Shown here piece by piece: positions 62,443 through 64,000 of a DNA stretch of 64,000 nucleotides. The translations under genes were made by a program, and so were the position numbers. Where the stretch lies: assembly GCF_902497995.1 (NCBI RefSeq), contig NZ_CABVII010000032.1, positions 1 through 64,000 of the forward strand. Direction: 5' to 3'. The stretch's first letter is position 1. The number at the start of each line of letters is the position of its first letter. Below the pieces are notes generated by a model. It was not told where the DNA came from. It was given only the letters and a program-made list of their open reading frames with translations, and ran no database searches. Source of the DNA: Pseudomonas fluorescens (GTDB lineage: Bacteria > Pseudomonadota > Gammaproteobacteria > Pseudomonadales > Pseudomonadaceae).

Positions 62443-62451
62443 AGGGGCTAT

Positions 62452-63072
62452 TCAAGCCCGCCGTGCCATCAGCAGCACCGAAGCTGCCGCCGACAACAAT
62501 CCCGCGCAGCAACGGTTGAATATCCGCTTGCCCCGAGGCTGCGCAAACCAGCGCCGCATGTGCAGGCCCATATAGGCGTAGGCGCCGATCGCGATCCATT
62601 CCAGCATCAGGAACAACGCGCCCAACACGGCAAATTGCGGGGTGATTGCCTGGGTCGGGTCAACGAACTGTGGCAGGAATGCGGTGAAGATCAGGATCGC
62701 TTTCGGATTGCCGGCCGCCACCAGAAACTCCTGTCGCGCCAATCGCAGCGTGCCCACTGGCGCTCCCGCGACATTGTCTTGCGTCCCTGGATTGGCACGC
62801 CATAACTGCCAGGCGAGATAGAACAGATAGGCCGCGCCGAGGATCTTGATCCCGTAGAACAGCAGCTCAGAAGTTTGCAGCACCACCGCCAGCCCCGCCG
62901 ACGCGAGGGCGATCATCCCGGCAAACGCCAGCAGCCGGCCGATGCCGGCGACGCACGCCGTGCGGTAGCCGTAGCGAGTCGAATTGCTGACCGATAGCAG
63001 GTTGTTCGGGCCTGGCGCCATGTTCAGGGCGAAGCAGGCGGGGAGAAAGAGGGAGAGGGTGGCGAGGTCCAT
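62452..63072 (-). CDS. LysE/RhtB family amino acid exporter
   Basis: 206-residue membrane protein with six helices. Start LSLFLPACFALNMAPGPNNLLSVSNSTRYG carries the MAPGPNN pattern of the family, followed by KILGAAYLFYLAWQLWRA near 100. Exports amino acids such as threonine, homoserine or lysine analogues; specific substrate unknown. Alone, with a short unannotated gap on its upstream side. Confidence 0.85.
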   Translation of the reverse strand: MDLATLSLFLPACFALNMAPGPNNLLSVSNSTRYGYRTACVAGIGRLLAFAGMIALASAGLAVVLQTSELLFYGIKILGAAYLFYLAWQLWRANPGTQDNVAGAPVGTLRLARQEFLVAAGNPKAILIFTAFLPQFVDPTQAITPQFAVLGALFLMLEWIAIGAYAYMGLHMRRWFAQPRGKRIFNRCCAGLLSAAASVLLMARRA

Positions 63073-63354
63073 GAAGAGGCTCCTGAAACAAGAGCGATAT
63101 TTTTATCACAGGCGTGGAAAGTTCGACCGTACAGTGTTGAACGTCAGTCGCGGTACAGGCCGCCTGCGTAGATCGACAAGTTCGTCATGAACCTCCACTC
63201 GGCCTCTCGAGGTGCGTGCACCGCAACAGCCAAAGCGAGGCGGCCTTTGTATGACCGGTGGTCGATGAACATGGGCCCGTGGGGAAAATTGCGCTTAGCT
63301 GAAGGGATAACCCGAGGCTCCTGTAGGCCCACCGACCTTTGTCGGAGGTATGAG

Positions 63355-63807
63355 ATGAAACGACACCTGCTTCTTGGCGCGGTGGTGTTGATCGGCCTGA
63401 TCGTCTACGCCGAGCATCTGTTCGCTGATGAAAAGGAGGCAGTGAAGGCATTCGATACCGCACAAAAGGTCTTCCAGAGCCCGTGCTGCCAGAACGGCCA
63501 TATCCCCGGTGATTCACCGTTGCAGTTCGACGCCGGCATTCCCCAGGTGATGAATGTGGTGCGGGGGCATGGAACGCAAGAGCGCTGCCGGTTTGCCCTG
63601 TACCACCTGCCATGCGGAACGCAATCCACCGGCCAGCCAGGGTGGAGGGTAGTTGACCGGCGGTCCGTTAACCGGGAGTCAAACCGGGTATGGACCACTC
63701 TAAAGGACATGCCCGCCAATGGAGTGTGTAATGCTGATTCCAGTCAAACACAGCGCTGGTGCAGACCCCTTGCGCACCCCTTTGCAAGAGCGCGAATTGC
63801 TGCGTGA
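63355..63807 (+). CDS. Small secreted/anchored hypothetical protein, end uncertain
   Basis: Starts MKRHLLLGAVVLIGLIVYAEHLFA, a membrane or signal segment, after a strong GGAGG. The next 60 residues contain paired cysteines (SPCCQNG, ERCRF, LPCG) and look natural. The final 50 residues overlap the GGDEF gene start by 77 bp and look random, so the native end is probably earlier and the 3' part may be frameshifted. Function unknown. Confidence 0.45.
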   Translation: MKRHLLLGAVVLIGLIVYAEHLFADEKEAVKAFDTAQKVFQSPCCQNGHIPGDSPLQFDAGIPQVMNVVRGHGTQERCRFALYHLPCGTQSTGQPGWRVVDRRSVNRESNRVWTTLKDMPANGVCNADSSQTQRWCRPLAHPFARARIAA

Positions 63808-64000
63808 GCTGGCCCGCAAGGCCGAGCAAGAGCTTATGGGAGTGCAGATGTCGAGCATGGATGAGCTGACGCTGCTCTCCAATTGCCACGGTTTCACGGC
63901 GCTTGCCCAACGGGGGCTGGCCGCCTGCCGGCAGTTGGGGCGGCCAGCGACCCTGCTGTTTTTCGACCTCGATGACTTCAAGCACATCAATTATCTGTAT
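63731..64000 (+). CDS. GGDEF diguanylate cyclase, 5' part
   Basis: First 90 codons of a gene that leaves the window. Begins MLIPVKHSAGADPLRT, helical linker, then a GGDEF domain start: MDELTLLSNCHGFTALAQRGL and LLFFDLDDFKHINYLY with the first metal-binding Asp. GGAG lies six bases upstream of ATG 63731; an ATG at 63719 with AAAGGA is an alternative. The GG(D/E)EF loop itself is beyond the window, so activity cannot be judged. Confidence 0.8.
   Translation, partial: MLIPVKHSAGADPLRTPLQERELLRELARKAEQELMGVQMSSMDELTLLSNCHGFTALAQRGLAACRQLGRPATLLFFDLDDFKHINYLY

Overview
The window is a chromosomal segment of a Pseudomonas, most likely of the fluorescens/putida lineage. The evidence is GC-rich coding with Pseudomonas-type gene order (pedF/pedH/exaC/pqq/ercAS; udh-oprD; preA-preT-dihydropyrimidinase; acnB-DUF1289-usp-miaE) and a very high density of REP palindromes in three sequence classes: A (GGGAGCGGGCTTGCTCGCG), B (GGAGCGAGGCTTGCCCGCG) and C (GGAGCCAGGCTTGCCGGCG). 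I recognise no rRNA, tRNA, CRISPR array, prophage or intact insertion sequence.

Layout. 0.25-3.5 kb: an ETHE1-like persulfide dioxygenase divergent from a TauE/SafE exporter, then a porin. 3.7-24 kb: a PQQ-dependent alcohol oxidation island. It holds nosP-nahK (NO sensor and hybrid kinase), the response regulator erbR/agmR, a four-gene transport and beta-propeller operon, a small membrane ORF, cytochrome c550 (exaB/pedF), a solute-binding protein, a lanthanide-type quinoprotein alcohol dehydrogenase (pedH), aldehyde dehydrogenase exaC, pqqA, a deleted pqqB, pqqC-D-E, and ercA-ercS. 24.4-27.7 kb: uronate oxidation (lactonase, uronate dehydrogenase, OprD porin). 27.9-29.1 kb: copCD. 29.3-39.0 kb: reductive pyrimidine catabolism (TetR regulator, preA, preT, dihydropyrimidinase, NCS1 permease, beta-ureidopropionase) interrupted by a short orphan RHS gene. 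39-49.7 kb: mixed metabolism (PAS-LuxR regulator, DUF1652, lipoprotein, Gfo/Idh/MocA oxidoreductase, SDR, APH-like kinase, 2-hydroxyacid dehydrogenase, two secreted proteins of which one is frameshifted, tautomerase, HAAAP permease). 49.8-55.1 kb: core genes acnB, a DUF1289 gene, usp and miaE. 55.2-64 kb: secreted trypsin-like protease, GFA protein, LysR/VOC/amidase group, alkA-ada, an arsC remnant, a LysE exporter and the start of a GGDEF gene.

How the genes work together. In the PQQ island the alcohol is oxidised in the periplasm by PedH, electrons pass to the c550 cytochrome, and the aldehyde is oxidised by ExaC; PqqA/C/D/E make the cofactor and ErbR/ErcS/ErcA control the system. A 12-15 bp element with core TACYAAGG lies upstream of erbR, the transport operon/small ORF, exaB, pedH and pqqA, which suggests one regulon. 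The locus looks reduced relative to the P. putida arrangement: no calcium-type PedE, no second sensor/regulator pair, and pqqB cut to about its last 24 codons.

Most notable observations: the pqqB deletion, the lanthanide-only dehydrogenase set, the shared operator, a 140-bp nested inverted-repeat element upstream of acnB, a MITE-like element around a REP doublet at 42.8 kb, two REP-derived tandem arrays, and several decaying genes (arsC, a frameshifted secreted protein).
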